Assembly (NCBI GenBank): GCA_963744915.1
Contig: CAVUUY010000009.1
Coordinates: 410,314 to 474,313, forward strand
From: DATAFF01 sp963744915
GTDB taxonomy: Bacteria > Pseudomonadota > Alphaproteobacteria > Rhizobiales > Aestuariivirgaceae
DNA: 64,000 bases
Direction: 5' to 3'
The position numbers were made by a program, and so were the translations under genes. Below are positions 47,161 through 56,771 of the stretch, piece by piece. Positions within the stretch are counted from its first letter, which is position 1, and each line of letters begins with the position of its first letter. The notes beneath the pieces were generated by a model. That model worked only from the letters and a program-made list of their open reading frames with translations, was not told where the DNA came from and ran no database searches.

Positions 47161-49410
47161 ATGGGCATCGGTTTCAAGCGGAACCTCCGTGCTGTGGCAC
47201 GCAGCGTCGGGCCGCGCCTTGCCGGGCTCGTGGTGCTGCTGGCAGCGCTCCTGCTGCGGCTGGTCGACCCGGCACCGCTCGAAGTGCTGCGGCTGAAGAC
47301 CTTCGACCTCTATCAGATCGCCTTTCCGCGTGTCGCCACCGAGCAGCGGGTGGTGATCGTCGACATCGACGAGGAAAGCCTTGCCGCCTATGGGCAGTGG
47401 CCGTGGCCGCGCACCCGGATTGCGCAGCTTGTCGATGCCATCACCAATGCCGGCGCCGCGGCGATTGCCTTCGACATCATGTTCCCGGAACCCGACCGCA
47501 TGTCGCCCAAGGAATATATGGCGACCCTGTCGGGCATCGATGCGCCGGTGCGGGATGCCCTGCTGAAAATGCCGTCGAATGACGATGTGCTGGCGGCAGC
47601 GATCGCGCGCTCGCATGTGGTGCTGGGCCATACCGGCTATCAGCGCAAGATCGCCCAGGCGCGGGCGACAAGCGAGACGCAGTCGATGCTGGCGACGATC
47701 GGCCCCGACCCGACCCCGTTCCTGCTGACCTATCCCGGCATCATCCGCAACATTCCCGAGCTCGAGGCCGCCGCTGCCGGGCGCGGCGTGCTGTCGGTCG
47801 AGCATGACCGCGACGGGGTGGTCCGGCGGGTGCCGCTCGTGGTGATGGCGGAGGATATCGTGCGGCCGGCGCTGGCGCTCGAGCTCTTGCGGGTGGCGAC
47901 CGGTGGCGGTGCGATCATCATCCGCTCCAACGATATCGGCATCGAGAGCGCGGCGGTGCAGGGCATTCCGATTCCGACCGACGAGAACGGTCGGGTGTGG
48001 ATCCGCTTCGATCGGCACAATCCCGACCGCTTCATGTCGGCCAAGGCGGTAATGGAGAATCCGCAGCAGGCGGCGGCCAAGCTCGCCGGCAAGCTGGTCG
48101 TGGTCGGCACCTCGTCCGCCGGGTTGTTCGACCTGAAATCGACGCCGCTCGAGGCGGTGGTGCCGGGCGTCGAAATTCATGCGATGCTGCTCGAGAACGT
48201 GTTCGACCAGCTCGCCAACAAGGAGATGCAGCTGCAGCGGCCGGGCTATGCCCTCGGGCTCGAGCTCGCTGCAACCATACTCGCCTCCCTGTTTATCATC
48301 GCCTTCGTGCCGGTGCTGGGGGCTGCGGTGTCGTTGATCTCGGGCGGAATTCTTGCCGCCGCCTTCACGGCCGGGTCGTTCTGGCTCTATCGGCAATATG
48401 GCTTCGTGCTGGATTTCCTCTATCCGCTGATGGCGAGCTTCTCGGTGTTCCTGCTGCTGGTGTTCGTCAACTATCTCAGGGAGGAGAATCAGCGCCGGCA
48501 GATCCGCTCGGCCTTTGGCCAGTATTTGTCGCCGCAATTCGTCGAGGAGCTGGCGCGCAATCCCGACAAGCTGAAGCTCGGCGGCGAGACCAAGGAAATG
48601 TCGATCCTGTTCTCGGATGTGCGCAATTTCACGACGATCTCGGAATCGTTCAAGTCGAACCCGCAAGGGCTGACGCATCTGATCAACCGCCTGCTCACGC
48701 CGCTCTCAAATGTGGTGGTGCAGGGCAAGGGCACCATCGACAAATATATGGGCGACAACATCATGGCGTTCTGGAATGCGCCGCTCGACGACGAGCGGCA
48801 TGCCAAGAATGCCTGCGCGGCGGCGCTCGGTATGGTGCGCGCGCTCGAGGATCTCAATGCCAGCATGGCGGAGTTGGAGGAAGCGAAGGACGGCACGCCG
48901 CTGGTGCTGAAGGTCGGCGTCGGCATCAACACCGGTCAATGCGTGGTCGGCAATATGGGGTCGGATCTCAGGTTCGACTACACGGTGCTCGGCGACTGCG
49001 TGAACCTGGCGTCGCGGCTCGAAGGGCAGACCAAGTCCTATGGCGTCCCGATCATCATCGGGGCGCGGACGAGCGAGCTCGTCTCAGACGAATTTGCGAC
49101 ACTGCCGATCGACCTCATCCGGGTCAAGGGCAAGGTGGAGCCCGAGGCGATTGCCGCCCTGGTCGGCGGTCGCGATGTCCTCGAAAATCCGGCATTCCGC
49201 CGGCTTCTGCCGCTGCACAGCCAGATGCTCACCTATTATCGCAATCGCGCCTTCGATGAAGCCGAAGAGGTCGCCCGCGCCGCGTCGAGCCTCGCCGGAC
49301 CGCTCGGCATCGAGAAGCTCTACGAGATCTATCGCGCACGCATTGCCGCCTACCGCGCAAACCCGCCGCCGGCCGACTGGGACGGCGTTTATACGGCGGA
49401 GACGAAGTGA
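47161..49410 (+). CDS. CHASE2-domain adenylate/guanylate cyclase
   Basis: This 749-residue protein has an N-terminal membrane helix, an extracytoplasmic CHASE2 domain (about 35-360, FDLYQIAFPRVATEQRVVIV), three membrane helices (about 365-440) and a class III cyclase domain with metal-binding Asp in ILFSDVRNFTTIS and YMGDNIMAFWN, and a GVGINTGQCVVGNMGS loop. It makes cAMP or cGMP in response to an unknown external signal. The frame is open upstream through hflX in another frame; the ATG at 47161 is the start. The TGA stop begins a heptamer array. Confidence 0.9.
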   Translation: MGIGFKRNLRAVARSVGPRLAGLVVLLAALLLRLVDPAPLEVLRLKTFDLYQIAFPRVATEQRVVIVDIDEESLAAYGQWPWPRTRIAQLVDAITNAGAAAIAFDIMFPEPDRMSPKEYMATLSGIDAPVRDALLKMPSNDDVLAAAIARSHVVLGHTGYQRKIAQARATSETQSMLATIGPDPTPFLLTYPGIIRNIPELEAAAAGRGVLSVEHDRDGVVRRVPLVVMAEDIVRPALALELLRVATGGGAIIIRSNDIGIESAAVQGIPIPTDENGRVWIRFDRHNPDRFMSAKAVMENPQQAAAKLAGKLVVVGTSSAGLFDLKSTPLEAVVPGVEIHAMLLENVFDQLANKEMQLQRPGYALGLELAATILASLFIIAFVPVLGAAVSLISGGILAAAFTAGSFWLYRQYGFVLDFLYPLMASFSVFLLLVFVNYLREENQRRQIRSAFGQYLSPQFVEELARNPDKLKLGGETKEMSILFSDVRNFTTISESFKSNPQGLTHLINRLLTPLSNVVVQGKGTIDKYMGDNIMAFWNAPLDDERHAKNACAAALGMVRALEDLNASMAELEEAKDGTPLVLKVGVGINTGQCVVGNMGSDLRFDYTVLGDCVNLASRLEGQTKSYGVPIIIGARTSELVSDEFATLPIDLIRVKGKVEPEAIAALVGGRDVLENPAFRRLLPLHSQMLTYYRNRAFDEAEEVARAASSLAGPLGIEKLYEIYRARIAAYRANPPPADWDGVYTAETK

Positions 49411-49549
49411 GTGGTGAGTAGTGAGTGGTGAGTAGTGAGTGGTGAGTAGTGAGTAGTGAGTAGTGAGTAGTGAGTAGTGAGTAGTGAGGCGAGCACTGCC
49501 CCAACACTATTCACTACTCACCACTCACCACTCACCACTCACTATTCAC
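49407..49549. repeat. Inverted heptamer array (GTGAGTA) between convergent genes, locus 2
   Basis: Eleven units of GTGAGTA or GTGAGTG run from 49407 to 49483, a 24-base spacer follows, and six inverse units (CACTCAC and TATTCAC type) run from 49508 to 49549. The cyclase TGA stop (49408-49410) is inside the first unit and the phaC TAG stop (49542-49544) is inside the last inverse unit. The sequence type and placement match the array at 35330-35525. Confidence 0.93.
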
Positions 49550-51353
49550 TCCTTGCTTTCACATACGACCCCGGGGCGTTCTCGATCGGGGCGAGCGCGC
49601 CGTCACCGGGAATGCGTGCCTTCACCTTGGCGCCGGAGCGCTTGATTATCCAGGCAAGCCAGTCGGGCCACCAGGAGCCCTCATGCTCTGTTGCACCGGC
49701 AAGCCAGTCCTCGAGCGTCGGGGCGCCCTTGTCATTGATCCAATATTGATATTTGCGCGCCGCCGGTGGGTTGATCACGCCAGCGATATGGCCTGAGCCC
49801 GCGACGACCAAGCGGCACTCGCCGCCGATCGCGCCACCGATCCGGAACACCGAGGCAAGCGGCGCAATGTGGTCCTCGCGCGTGCCGAGATTGTAGATCG
49901 GGATCTTCACCTTCCTGAGATCGATGCGCACCCCGTCGAACACCACCTTGCCCTTGGTGAGGCTGTTGTTGAGATAGCATTCGCGCAAGTAATAGGCGTG
50001 GGTTGCCGCCGGCATGCGAGTCGAATCGGCGTTCCAATACAGAAGATCGAAGGGCAAAGGATCTCGCCCCTTGAGATAATTGTTGACGACATAGGACCAG
50101 ATCAGGTCGTTCGATCGCAGCATGTTGAAGGCCTGCGCCATCTGCTTGCCTTCCAGATAGCCGCGCTCGGCCATCTGGGTCTCGACCGCCTTGAGCTGCG
50201 ATTCGTCGACGAACACCCGGAGATCGCCGCCGAGCTCGAAATCAACCTGCGAGGCGAAAAAGGTTGCAGAAGCGATGCGACGGTCTTTTTTGGCCGCCAT
50301 GTAACCCAGGGTCGCGGCAAGGAGCGTGCCGCCGATGCAATAACCGATGGCATTCACCTCCTTCTCGCCGGTGGCCTCGTTGATGGCAGCGAGACCCTCG
50401 AGAATGCCCTGGCGCATATAGTCGGTGAAGGTCTTGCCGGCCAAATCCTCATGCGGATTGACCCATGACAGCACGAACACGGTGAAGCCCTGCTCGACAG
50501 CCCATTTGATGAATGATTTGTGCGGATTGAGATCCAATATGTAGAATTTATTGATCCACGGCGGGACGATAAGAAGCGGGCGGCGGTACACCGTCTCGGT
50601 TGCCGGAGCATATTGCAGGAGCTGCATCAGCTCGTTCTGGTAGATGACCTTGCCCGGCGTGGTGGCGAGATTGGTGCCGACCTCGAAGGCGCTGAAGTCG
50701 GTCTGACGGATGCGGAGCTGGCCGCCGCCAGCGGTGATATCGCGGGCGAGGTTCTCGAGACCCTCGACCAGGTTCGCGCCATTGCTGGCCAGCGTCAGCT
50801 TCAGGACCTCGGGATTGGTGAAGGCGAAATTCGACGGCGCCAGCGCATTGGCGATCTGATCGACATAGAAGCGCGCCATGTGCTTGGTGTGCGGGTCGCT
50901 GACATCGGCATCGGCCACCGTGTTCTGGGCCCAGCGCACGGTCAGCAGATAGGACTGCTTCAGGAAATCGAAGACCTGGTTCTGCTCCCAGTCGGGGTCG
51001 AGGAAGCGCTTGTCGCCGGGTTCGGGGCGCGCCACCGGCTCGACCGGCGCGCCGAGGAAGCGTTTCCACGCCGCATCCCACAGCCGGGCATGCATGCGCC
51101 ACAGCTCGAACTGGGCATCGATCAGCTTGTCGGGATGTTTGAGATAAGCCTGGAATATTTCACCAAGGGCACGGATGGCAGCCTCGAACTGCTGGGCGGA
51201 GCCGGGTGCCACTTCGGTTTGACCCTCGCGGTTTTCCGACAAGGCGGTGACGATCTCGCCGGTCTTCTCGATGGCGCGTCCCATGTTGCGCAGGAAGGCG
51301 GCGGGATCGGTCAGCCGGAAATCGCTCGGCAGCTGGGGTTTCATCTCGGTCAT
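49542..51353 (-). CDS. phaC: Class I poly(3-hydroxyalkanoate) synthase
   Basis: This 603-residue enzyme polymerises hydroxyacyl-CoA into storage polyester. The lipase-like box with the catalytic Cys is AIGYCIGGTLLAATLG, the Asp is in TREDHIAPLASVF and the His in GSGHIAGVINPPA. The N-terminal PhaC domain covers about residues 70-240. Length fits class I, which acts as a homodimer without PhaE. It ends inside the heptamer array. A phasin or phaR is not near. Confidence 0.95.
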   Translation of the reverse strand: MTEMKPQLPSDFRLTDPAAFLRNMGRAIEKTGEIVTALSENREGQTEVAPGSAQQFEAAIRALGEIFQAYLKHPDKLIDAQFELWRMHARLWDAAWKRFLGAPVEPVARPEPGDKRFLDPDWEQNQVFDFLKQSYLLTVRWAQNTVADADVSDPHTKHMARFYVDQIANALAPSNFAFTNPEVLKLTLASNGANLVEGLENLARDITAGGGQLRIRQTDFSAFEVGTNLATTPGKVIYQNELMQLLQYAPATETVYRRPLLIVPPWINKFYILDLNPHKSFIKWAVEQGFTVFVLSWVNPHEDLAGKTFTDYMRQGILEGLAAINEATGEKEVNAIGYCIGGTLLAATLGYMAAKKDRRIASATFFASQVDFELGGDLRVFVDESQLKAVETQMAERGYLEGKQMAQAFNMLRSNDLIWSYVVNNYLKGRDPLPFDLLYWNADSTRMPAATHAYYLRECYLNNSLTKGKVVFDGVRIDLRKVKIPIYNLGTREDHIAPLASVFRIGGAIGGECRLVVAGSGHIAGVINPPAARKYQYWINDKGAPTLEDWLAGATEHEGSWWPDWLAWIIKRSGAKVKARIPGDGALAPIENAPGSYVKARSE

Positions 51354-51376
51354 GGGGGTTGGGGTTCAGCTACGTC

Positions 51377-51787
51377 TCAGACGGGGTCACCTTGTATGCT
51401 CGGCAGCGCTGGATCGATATAGTGCCAGGGGGGTGCCGACTTCACCCAGCTATGACCCTTCGGGCGGTAAAGCAAGGGGTCGTCCAATGTTCCGGCCTTG
51501 ATCGAGAGAAAGCCCGGCAGTGCCGCGTTCTGGGCGAATAGCGGCGTTCCACAATCCTCGCAAAAGGAGCGGCCCACCGTATGCCTGGCCTCGGACAGGC
51601 TGAAATAAATCCTGGGCTCGCCCTTGGTCATCCTGACGTTGCTCGCCGCCATGACGAGCATATGAGCAGGGCCGCCGCCCGAGACATATTGGCAGTCGCG
51701 ACAATGACAGTCGACGGCGCCGACCGGCTCGCCCTCGGCTTCGTAGCGGATCGCACCGCACAGGCAACCGCCGGTGAATTTTGCCAT
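51377..51787 (-). CDS. GFA-family protein (Mss4-like zinc fold)
   Basis: This 136-residue protein has the GFA cysteine pattern: GGCLCGAIRYEAEG, CHCRDCQYVSGG and FCEDCGTPLF. The family includes glutathione-dependent formaldehyde-activating enzyme but most members have no proven activity. It lies 23 bases upstream of the phaC end of the same strand and may share its transcript. Start chosen at the ATG of MAKFTGGCLCG. Confidence 0.88.
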   Translation of the reverse strand: MAKFTGGCLCGAIRYEAEGEPVGAVDCHCRDCQYVSGGGPAHMLVMAASNVRMTKGEPRIYFSLSEARHTVGRSFCEDCGTPLFAQNAALPGFLSIKAGTLDDPLLYRPKGHSWVKSAPPWHYIDPALPSIQGDPV

Positions 51788-51891
51788 GGTCGCCTCCGTT
51801 GGTGAGGGAATCTAACGCATTTTCCCGTCGTCGCGAGGGGAAATACAGCAAATCGGCAAAGGAACCGTGAAACCGGCGGTGCCGAGCTTTC

Positions 51892-51920
51892 TTGAAAAGC
51901 GCCGGCGGTCGATCCATAAC
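51892..51920 (+). promoter_or_regulatory. Promoter of hom-glpX-recJ
   Basis: TTGAAA (51892-51897), 17 bases, CATAAC (51915-51920), lying 39 bases before the hom ATG. Spacing is ideal and it faces the right way. It lies in the 171-base gap between the GFA gene and hom, where I saw no other feature. Confidence 0.55.
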
Positions 51921-51958
51921 GGCACCCTCGCGGTCAATTCAGAGTTCGGAGTTCCCCA

Positions 51959-53284
51959 ATGCAGCGACCCCTGCGCATCGGCATCGCCGGGCTCGGCACG
52001 GTTGGTACCGGCGTGCTCGATGCCCTGCGGCTCCATGGCGCCATGATAGCGGCACGCGCCGGCCGCCCGGTCGAGCTCGCAGGGGTTTCGGCGCGATCAC
52101 GCAACAAGCGGCGCGGCGAGCACGATCTCGCCCGGGTCGCCTGGCATGACGATCCGGTGGCGCTGGCCAGGTCGCCCGAGATCGATCTCTTCGTCGAGTT
52201 GATGGGCGGGGAGGGCGACCCCGCCAAGGCGGCGGTCGAGGCGGCGCTCAGGGCCGGAAAGCCGGTGGTCACCGCCAACAAGGCGCTGATCGCCCATCAC
52301 GGGCTCAATCTGGCGCGGCTGGCCGACCGGGCGGAGGTCGCACTCGCCTTCGAGGCGTCGGTGGCCGGCGCCATCCCGATCGTCAAGACGTTGCGTGAAA
52401 GCCTGTCGGGCAACCGCGTCGGCAGGGTGTTCGGCATTCTCAACGGCACGTGCAATTTCATCCTCACCAAGATGTCCGCCGAGGGGGCGGAATTCGCCGA
52501 TGTGCTGCGCGAGGCGCAACGGCTCGGCTATGCCGAAGCCGATCCCACTTTCGACATTGGCGGGTTCGACACCGCGCACAAGCTGGCGATCCTGACCTCG
52601 CTCGCCTTCGGCACCGAGATCTCGCTCGAATCGATCTATATCGAGGGGATCGAGAGCATCACCCGCGCCGATATCGTCAATGCCGACGAACTCGGCTACC
52701 GCATCAAGCTGCTCGGCGTCGCGGCGCTGACCGAAGATGGGGTGGAGCAGCGGGTCCACCCCACGCTGGTGCCGAAGGGCACGCCGATTGCCGATGTCGA
52801 GGGCGTCGACAATGCAGTGGTGGTCAAGGCCGACATGTCGGGCGATCTGATGCTCGAGGGCAAGGGCGCAGGGAGCCATCCCACGGCATCGAGCGTCATC
52901 GCGGACATCTGCGATGTCGCCCGCGGCTCCAGGACGCCGGCCTTCGGCGTGCCGGCCGATGCGCTGATGCCGTGCCGGCGCGCCGCGATGCGGGCGCATG
53001 AGGGCGGCTATTATGTGTCGCTCGACCTCCATGACCGGCCCGGCGAGGTGGCGGCGGTGGCGCGGGTGCTGGCGGGAGAGAACATCTCGATCGAGAGCAT
53101 CGTGCAACGCGGTCCCTCGCTGGCGAGCCTTTCCGCCGGCGAGCGCCGCAAGCGCCAGACGGCGCCGTTCATCCTGATCACCCACGAGACGCTGGAAAGT
53201 GCCATGCGGACGGCCCTCGAAAAGATCGAGGACGAGGGTCATTGCGCGGGAAAACCACGGATGATCCGCATCGAGCGGCTTTGA
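51959..53284 (+). CDS. hom: Homoserine dehydrogenase
   Basis: This 441-residue enzyme makes homoserine from aspartate semialdehyde for threonine and methionine. NAD(P)-binding GIAGLGTVGTGVLDAL is at residues 8-23, then VVTANKALIAHHG and GILNGTCNFILTKM. A C-terminal ACT domain (about 350-425, YYVSLDLHDRPGEVAAVARV) suggests amino-acid feedback. It leads a three-gene operon with glpX and recJ. Confidence 0.96.
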   Translation: MQRPLRIGIAGLGTVGTGVLDALRLHGAMIAARAGRPVELAGVSARSRNKRRGEHDLARVAWHDDPVALARSPEIDLFVELMGGEGDPAKAAVEAALRAGKPVVTANKALIAHHGLNLARLADRAEVALAFEASVAGAIPIVKTLRESLSGNRVGRVFGILNGTCNFILTKMSAEGAEFADVLREAQRLGYAEADPTFDIGGFDTAHKLAILTSLAFGTEISLESIYIEGIESITRADIVNADELGYRIKLLGVAALTEDGVEQRVHPTLVPKGTPIADVEGVDNAVVVKADMSGDLMLEGKGAGSHPTASSVIADICDVARGSRTPAFGVPADALMPCRRAAMRAHEGGYYVSLDLHDRPGEVAAVARVLAGENISIESIVQRGPSLASLSAGERRKRQTAPFILITHETLESAMRTALEKIEDEGHCAGKPRMIRIERL

Positions 53285-53340
53285 GCGGGTACAATCGCCG
53301 GGTAAAACGATTCGGTCGCGTCAGTCGAGGAGGCCTGGTC

Positions 53341-54300
53341 TTGGCCAAGCTCAAACGGATCTTCACCATCGAGATCGCCCGGGTCACCGAGGCGGCGGCG
53401 ATCGCGGCGGCGCGGCTTGCCGGGCGTGGCGACGAGAAGGCGGCCGACCAGGCGGCGGTCGATGCCATGCGCTCGGCGTTGAACCAGATCGCCGACATGG
53501 ACGGGCTGGTGGTGATCGGCGAGGGCGAGCGCGACCAGGCGCCGATGCTCTATATCGGCGAAAAGGTCGGAACCGGCACCGGCCAGAAGATGGACATCGC
53601 GCTCGATCCGCTCGAGGGAACGACGCTGTGCGCCAAGGCGATGCCGAATGCGTTGGCGGTGATCGCCATGGCCGAGAGCGGCAGCCTGCTCCATGCGCCC
53701 GACTGCTATATGGAGAAGATCGCCATCGGCGGCGGCTTTCCGCCGGGAACCGTCGATCTCGACCTGCCGGCGGGCGAGAACATCAGGCAGCTGGCCAAAG
53801 CCAAGGGCGTGGCGCCGGCCGATATCACCGTCTGCATCCTCGACCGCCCGCGCCATGCCGAGCTGATCGACGGGGTGCGGAAAGTCGGGGCGGCCATCCG
53901 GCTGATCAGCGACGGGGATGTGGCCGGGGTCATCCACACCGCCGACCAGGATACCGGCATCGACATCTATCTGGGAATCGGCGGGGCGCCGGAGGGCGTG
54001 CTGGCGGCGGCCGCCCTGCGCTGCATCGGCGGGCAGATGCAGGGCCGGCTGGTGCTGCGCCGTTCCGAGGAGCGGGCGCGGGCGGACCGGATGGGAATCA
54101 CCGATCCCGACCACAAGTTCGAGTTGCACGAGCTGGCCTCCGGCGACGTCATATTCGCCGCCACCGGCGTCACCGACGGATCGCTGCTGCCGGGGGTCCG
54201 GTTCGAGGCCTCGCAAGTCACCACCCACACCATCGTCATGCGTTCGGCAACGGGGACCGTGCGCTGGATACGCAATCGCCGGCCGCTCGCCCAGCCGTGA
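53341..54300 (+). CDS. glpX: Class II fructose-1,6-bisphosphatase, TTG start
   Basis: This 319-residue phosphatase has the GlpX blocks ARVTEAAAIAAARLAGRGDE, VVIGEGERDQAPMLYIGE and LDPLEGTTLCAKAMPNA. It works in gluconeogenesis. The frame is open upstream into hom, but GAGGAGG at 53327-53333 sits seven bases before a TTG at 53341, giving LAKLKRIFTIEIARVTE, so TTG is the likely start. The stop overlaps the recJ GTG as GTGA. Confidence 0.9.
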   Translation: MAKLKRIFTIEIARVTEAAAIAAARLAGRGDEKAADQAAVDAMRSALNQIADMDGLVVIGEGERDQAPMLYIGEKVGTGTGQKMDIALDPLEGTTLCAKAMPNALAVIAMAESGSLLHAPDCYMEKIAIGGGFPPGTVDLDLPAGENIRQLAKAKGVAPADITVCILDRPRHAELIDGVRKVGAAIRLISDGDVAGVIHTADQDTGIDIYLGIGGAPEGVLAAAALRCIGGQMQGRLVLRRSEERARADRMGITDPDHKFELHELASGDVIFAATGVTDGSLLPGVRFEASQVTTHTIVMRSATGTVRWIRNRRPLAQP

Positions 54301-56093
54301 CGGCGGCCGGGCACTTCCTGGATGTCGGCCGGTCGCTGACCGGTCGTCACTGGCGCGCGCGGCTGAAGGACGGGCGCACGGCGCTGGCGATCAGCGAGCG
54401 GCTTGGCATACCGGAGATCCTTGGCCGGGTCCTGGCAGGCCGCGGCATCGGCATCGAGGCCTGCGAGGACGTATTGAGCCCGCGCTTGCGGGCGCTCATG
54501 CCGCAGCCGGCGGCGATCCGCGACCTCGAAGCCGGAGCCGAGCGGTTGGCGCGTGCCATCATGGCCGGCGAGGCGATCGGCATCATCTCCGATTATGATG
54601 TCGACGGCGTTACCTCGGCGGCGCTGCTCGTGCTCTATCTGCGCGCGTTCGGGATCACGCCGAAAGTGCACATTCCCGATCGCATCACCGAGGGCTATGG
54701 GCCGAGCCGGGCGGCGGTCGAGGGCCTGGCGCGGCAGGGCGCCAGGCTGCTGGTGACGCTCGATTGCGGCGTCAATGCCCATGATCCGCTGCTTGCCGCT
54801 GCGGCGCTCGGCCTCGAGACGGTGGTGGTCGACCACCATCTTGCCGGTCCGGTCCTGCCCGCGGTGCATGCGGTGATCAATCCCAACCGGCAGGATGATT
54901 TGTCGGGGCAGGGCCATCTGTGCGCCGCCGGCCTCACGCTGATCCTCGTGGCGGCGACCAGCCGGACGCTGCGGCAGGCCGGTTACGCCATGCCCGGCGA
55001 TGACGGGCCCGATCTCCTCGGCCTTCTCGATCTGGTGGCGCTTGCCACGGTGTGCGACGTGGTGCCGCTCGCCTTGCTCAACCGCGCCTATGTCCAGCAA
55101 GGGCTCAAGGTGATGGCGCGGCGGGAAAATATCGGCCTCGCGGCGCTTGCCGATATAGCGCGGCTCAAGCGCCGGCCGGATCCGCATGCGCTCGGTTTCC
55201 TGCTTGGACCGCGGCTCAATGCGGCCGGCCGGGTCGGGCATGCCATGGCGGCGGTCAAGCTCCTCACCACCGAGGACCGGGGCGAGGCCAATATGCTGGC
55301 GCAGCAGCTCGAAACGCTCAATCGCGAACGCCAGGCAATCGAGCTCAGGGTGCTGGAAACGGCGCTGTTCGAGGCCGAGCGCGCACTTGGGCAGTCGGGC
55401 TCATTGCCGGTGCTGCTGGTGTGCGGCGAGAACTGGCATCCCGGCGTCCTCGGCCTGGTGGCGGCGCGGTTGACCGAGCGCTACCGGCTGCCGAGTTTCG
55501 TGCTCGGCTACCAGACCGGCGGCCTGCTGGCGCATGGCTCGGGGCGGTCGCTGCCGGGCGTCGATATCGGCGCGGCCATTCGCGACGCGCTCACCGCCGG
55601 GCACCTGGCCAAGGGCGGCGGCCATATGATGGCGGCCGGCCTGACGGTCGAGCGGGCCAAGCTCGGGCGGTTGCGGGGCTTCCTCGAGGAGCGCCTGGCC
55701 GGGGCGGTGGTGGCCGGCGCCGGCCAGACTGCGGCGCTCGACATAGACGGGGCGCTGACGGCCTCGGGCGCGACGCTCGATCTCGTCGAGCTGCTGGAGC
55801 GCGCCGGACCCTATGGGTCAGGCAATCCGGCGCCGGTGTTCGCCTTTCCGGCGCACCGGGTGCTCTATGCCGATCTCGCCGGCCACGATCATGTGCGCTG
55901 CACGCTGGTTCATGCCGACGGCACGCGCCTCAGGGCGGTGGCGTTCCGGGCGCTGTCGACGCCGCTCGGCGAGACGCTGCTCAAGGAGCGGGAGCGGCCA
56001 TTCCATGTGGCGGGGCGGCTGGCGGTCGATGATTTCAACGGCCGCCGCGCAGCGCAGCTGATGATCGACGACGTTGCCGAGATCGGTGCTTGA
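54297..56093 (+). CDS. recJ: Single-strand-specific 5'-3' exonuclease RecJ, GTG start
   Basis: This 598-residue nuclease acts in recombination and repair. The DHH domain has SDYDVDGVTSAALL, TLDCGVN and VVVDHHLAG, and the DHHA1 part has GGGHMMAAGLTVERA. The frame is open far upstream through hom and glpX, but GTG at 54297, overlapping the glpX stop, gives FLDVGRSLTGRHW, the family start. The tRNA gene follows. Confidence 0.93.
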   Translation: MTAAGHFLDVGRSLTGRHWRARLKDGRTALAISERLGIPEILGRVLAGRGIGIEACEDVLSPRLRALMPQPAAIRDLEAGAERLARAIMAGEAIGIISDYDVDGVTSAALLVLYLRAFGITPKVHIPDRITEGYGPSRAAVEGLARQGARLLVTLDCGVNAHDPLLAAAALGLETVVVDHHLAGPVLPAVHAVINPNRQDDLSGQGHLCAAGLTLILVAATSRTLRQAGYAMPGDDGPDLLGLLDLVALATVCDVVPLALLNRAYVQQGLKVMARRENIGLAALADIARLKRRPDPHALGFLLGPRLNAAGRVGHAMAAVKLLTTEDRGEANMLAQQLETLNRERQAIELRVLETALFEAERALGQSGSLPVLLVCGENWHPGVLGLVAARLTERYRLPSFVLGYQTGGLLAHGSGRSLPGVDIGAAIRDALTAGHLAKGGGHMMAAGLTVERAKLGRLRGFLEERLAGAVVAGAGQTAALDIDGALTASGATLDLVELLERAGPYGSGNPAPVFAFPAHRVLYADLAGHDHVRCTLVHADGTRLRAVAFRALSTPLGETLLKERERPFHVAGRLAVDDFNGRRAAQLMIDDVAEIGA

Positions 56094-56113
56094 CCGCCGG
56101 CAATGTCCGAGGC

Positions 56114-56142
56114 TTGCGCTCCGCCGGGGTGCCAATTATAGA
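56114..56142 (+). promoter_or_regulatory. Promoter of tRNA-Glu
   Basis: TTGCGC (56114-56119), 17 bases, TATAGA (56137-56142), followed 24 bases later by the tRNA. Good vegetative-type match, facing the tRNA, in the gap after recJ. Confidence 0.65.
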
Positions 56143-56165
56143 GAGCACGCCTTCCTCAACGAGCG

Positions 56166-56241
56166 GCGCCCTTCGTCTAGCGGTCCAGGACACCGCCCTT
56201 TCACGGCGGGAACACGGGTTCGATTCCCGTAGGGCGCGCCA
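56166..56241 (+). tRNA. tRNA-Glu (UUC)
   Basis: The acceptor arm GCGCCCT pairs with AGGGCGC; the anticodon arm CCGCC-CTTTCAC-GGCGG gives anticodon TTC at 56200-56202; the T arm ACGGG-TTCGATT-CCCGT is regular; CCA is encoded (56239-56241). It is followed at once by an accessory, patchily composed region, a place where integrative elements often sit, though I found no repeat of its 3' end nearby. Confidence 0.97.
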
Positions 56242-56633
56242 AGCAAAATCAATGGCTTAGGGCATAAAAACGGGCCGTTAGCGTGCTCCATGCCCAAATC
56301 GTGCCCGATAAGCGTCGTGGGACGGTTATCGTACCTGGCTCAAAACCCGAGGCAGATTGAGTGCCGCGCATGGCATTGAAAGGCGGGCTCCATCCGACCT
56401 TCGTTCCCGGGGCGGGGTTCCTGGCGGTCGATGAGCATGAAGGCATCGGCGCACGATGCCGGAACGCCGGCACCGCGCCCAATGAGCGGGGCGCTGCTGC
56501 GGGCCACCTTTCCACCAACCAAAAGATGTATTGCAATGCGACATTTGGTGTATAGGTTGCAAAGCTTGCATATGGAACCCGGTTGGAAACGCCGCTAATT
56601 TGCGGGCGGGTCCCCCGATTGAATTGGCGGCTA
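56242..56633. other. Gene-poor stretch after tRNA-Glu
   Basis: These 392 bases have short open frames on both strands (for example minus-strand 56249-56536) but none resembles a known family. This location could hold an integrase remnant, but I see no recombinase motif. Confidence 0.4.
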
Positions 56634-56771
56634 ATGGGTTCGGAGCTGAAATCGGGTGCGATTGTTTTAGCCCTTGCTTTGAGCGTTGGCTCTGCTCAGG
56701 GCGAGCCGGGGCCGACGGTGTTGTACTTGCAAAGTGAGAATGCCTGTTCGATTTCGGAATGCTTCAACTAA
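56634..56771 (+). CDS. Short ORF with signal peptide, possibly the 5' part of a broken gene
   Basis: This 45-residue frame begins MGSELKSGAIVLALALSVGS, a clear signal peptide, and ends NACSISECFN with two cysteines. The next frame over begins 13 bases before its end (56759) and is a longer, AT-rich reading frame without a signal sequence. One missing base near 56763-56769 would join them as ...SECFQLREHLRRLGAEI. No family recognised. Confidence 0.4.
   Translation: MGSELKSGAIVLALALSVGSAQGEPGPTVLYLQSENACSISECFN

Noticed and set aside
56249..56571. Integrase remnant beside tRNA-Glu
   Set aside because: No Arg-His-Arg-Tyr recombinase residues or conserved blocks could be found in either minus-strand frame.
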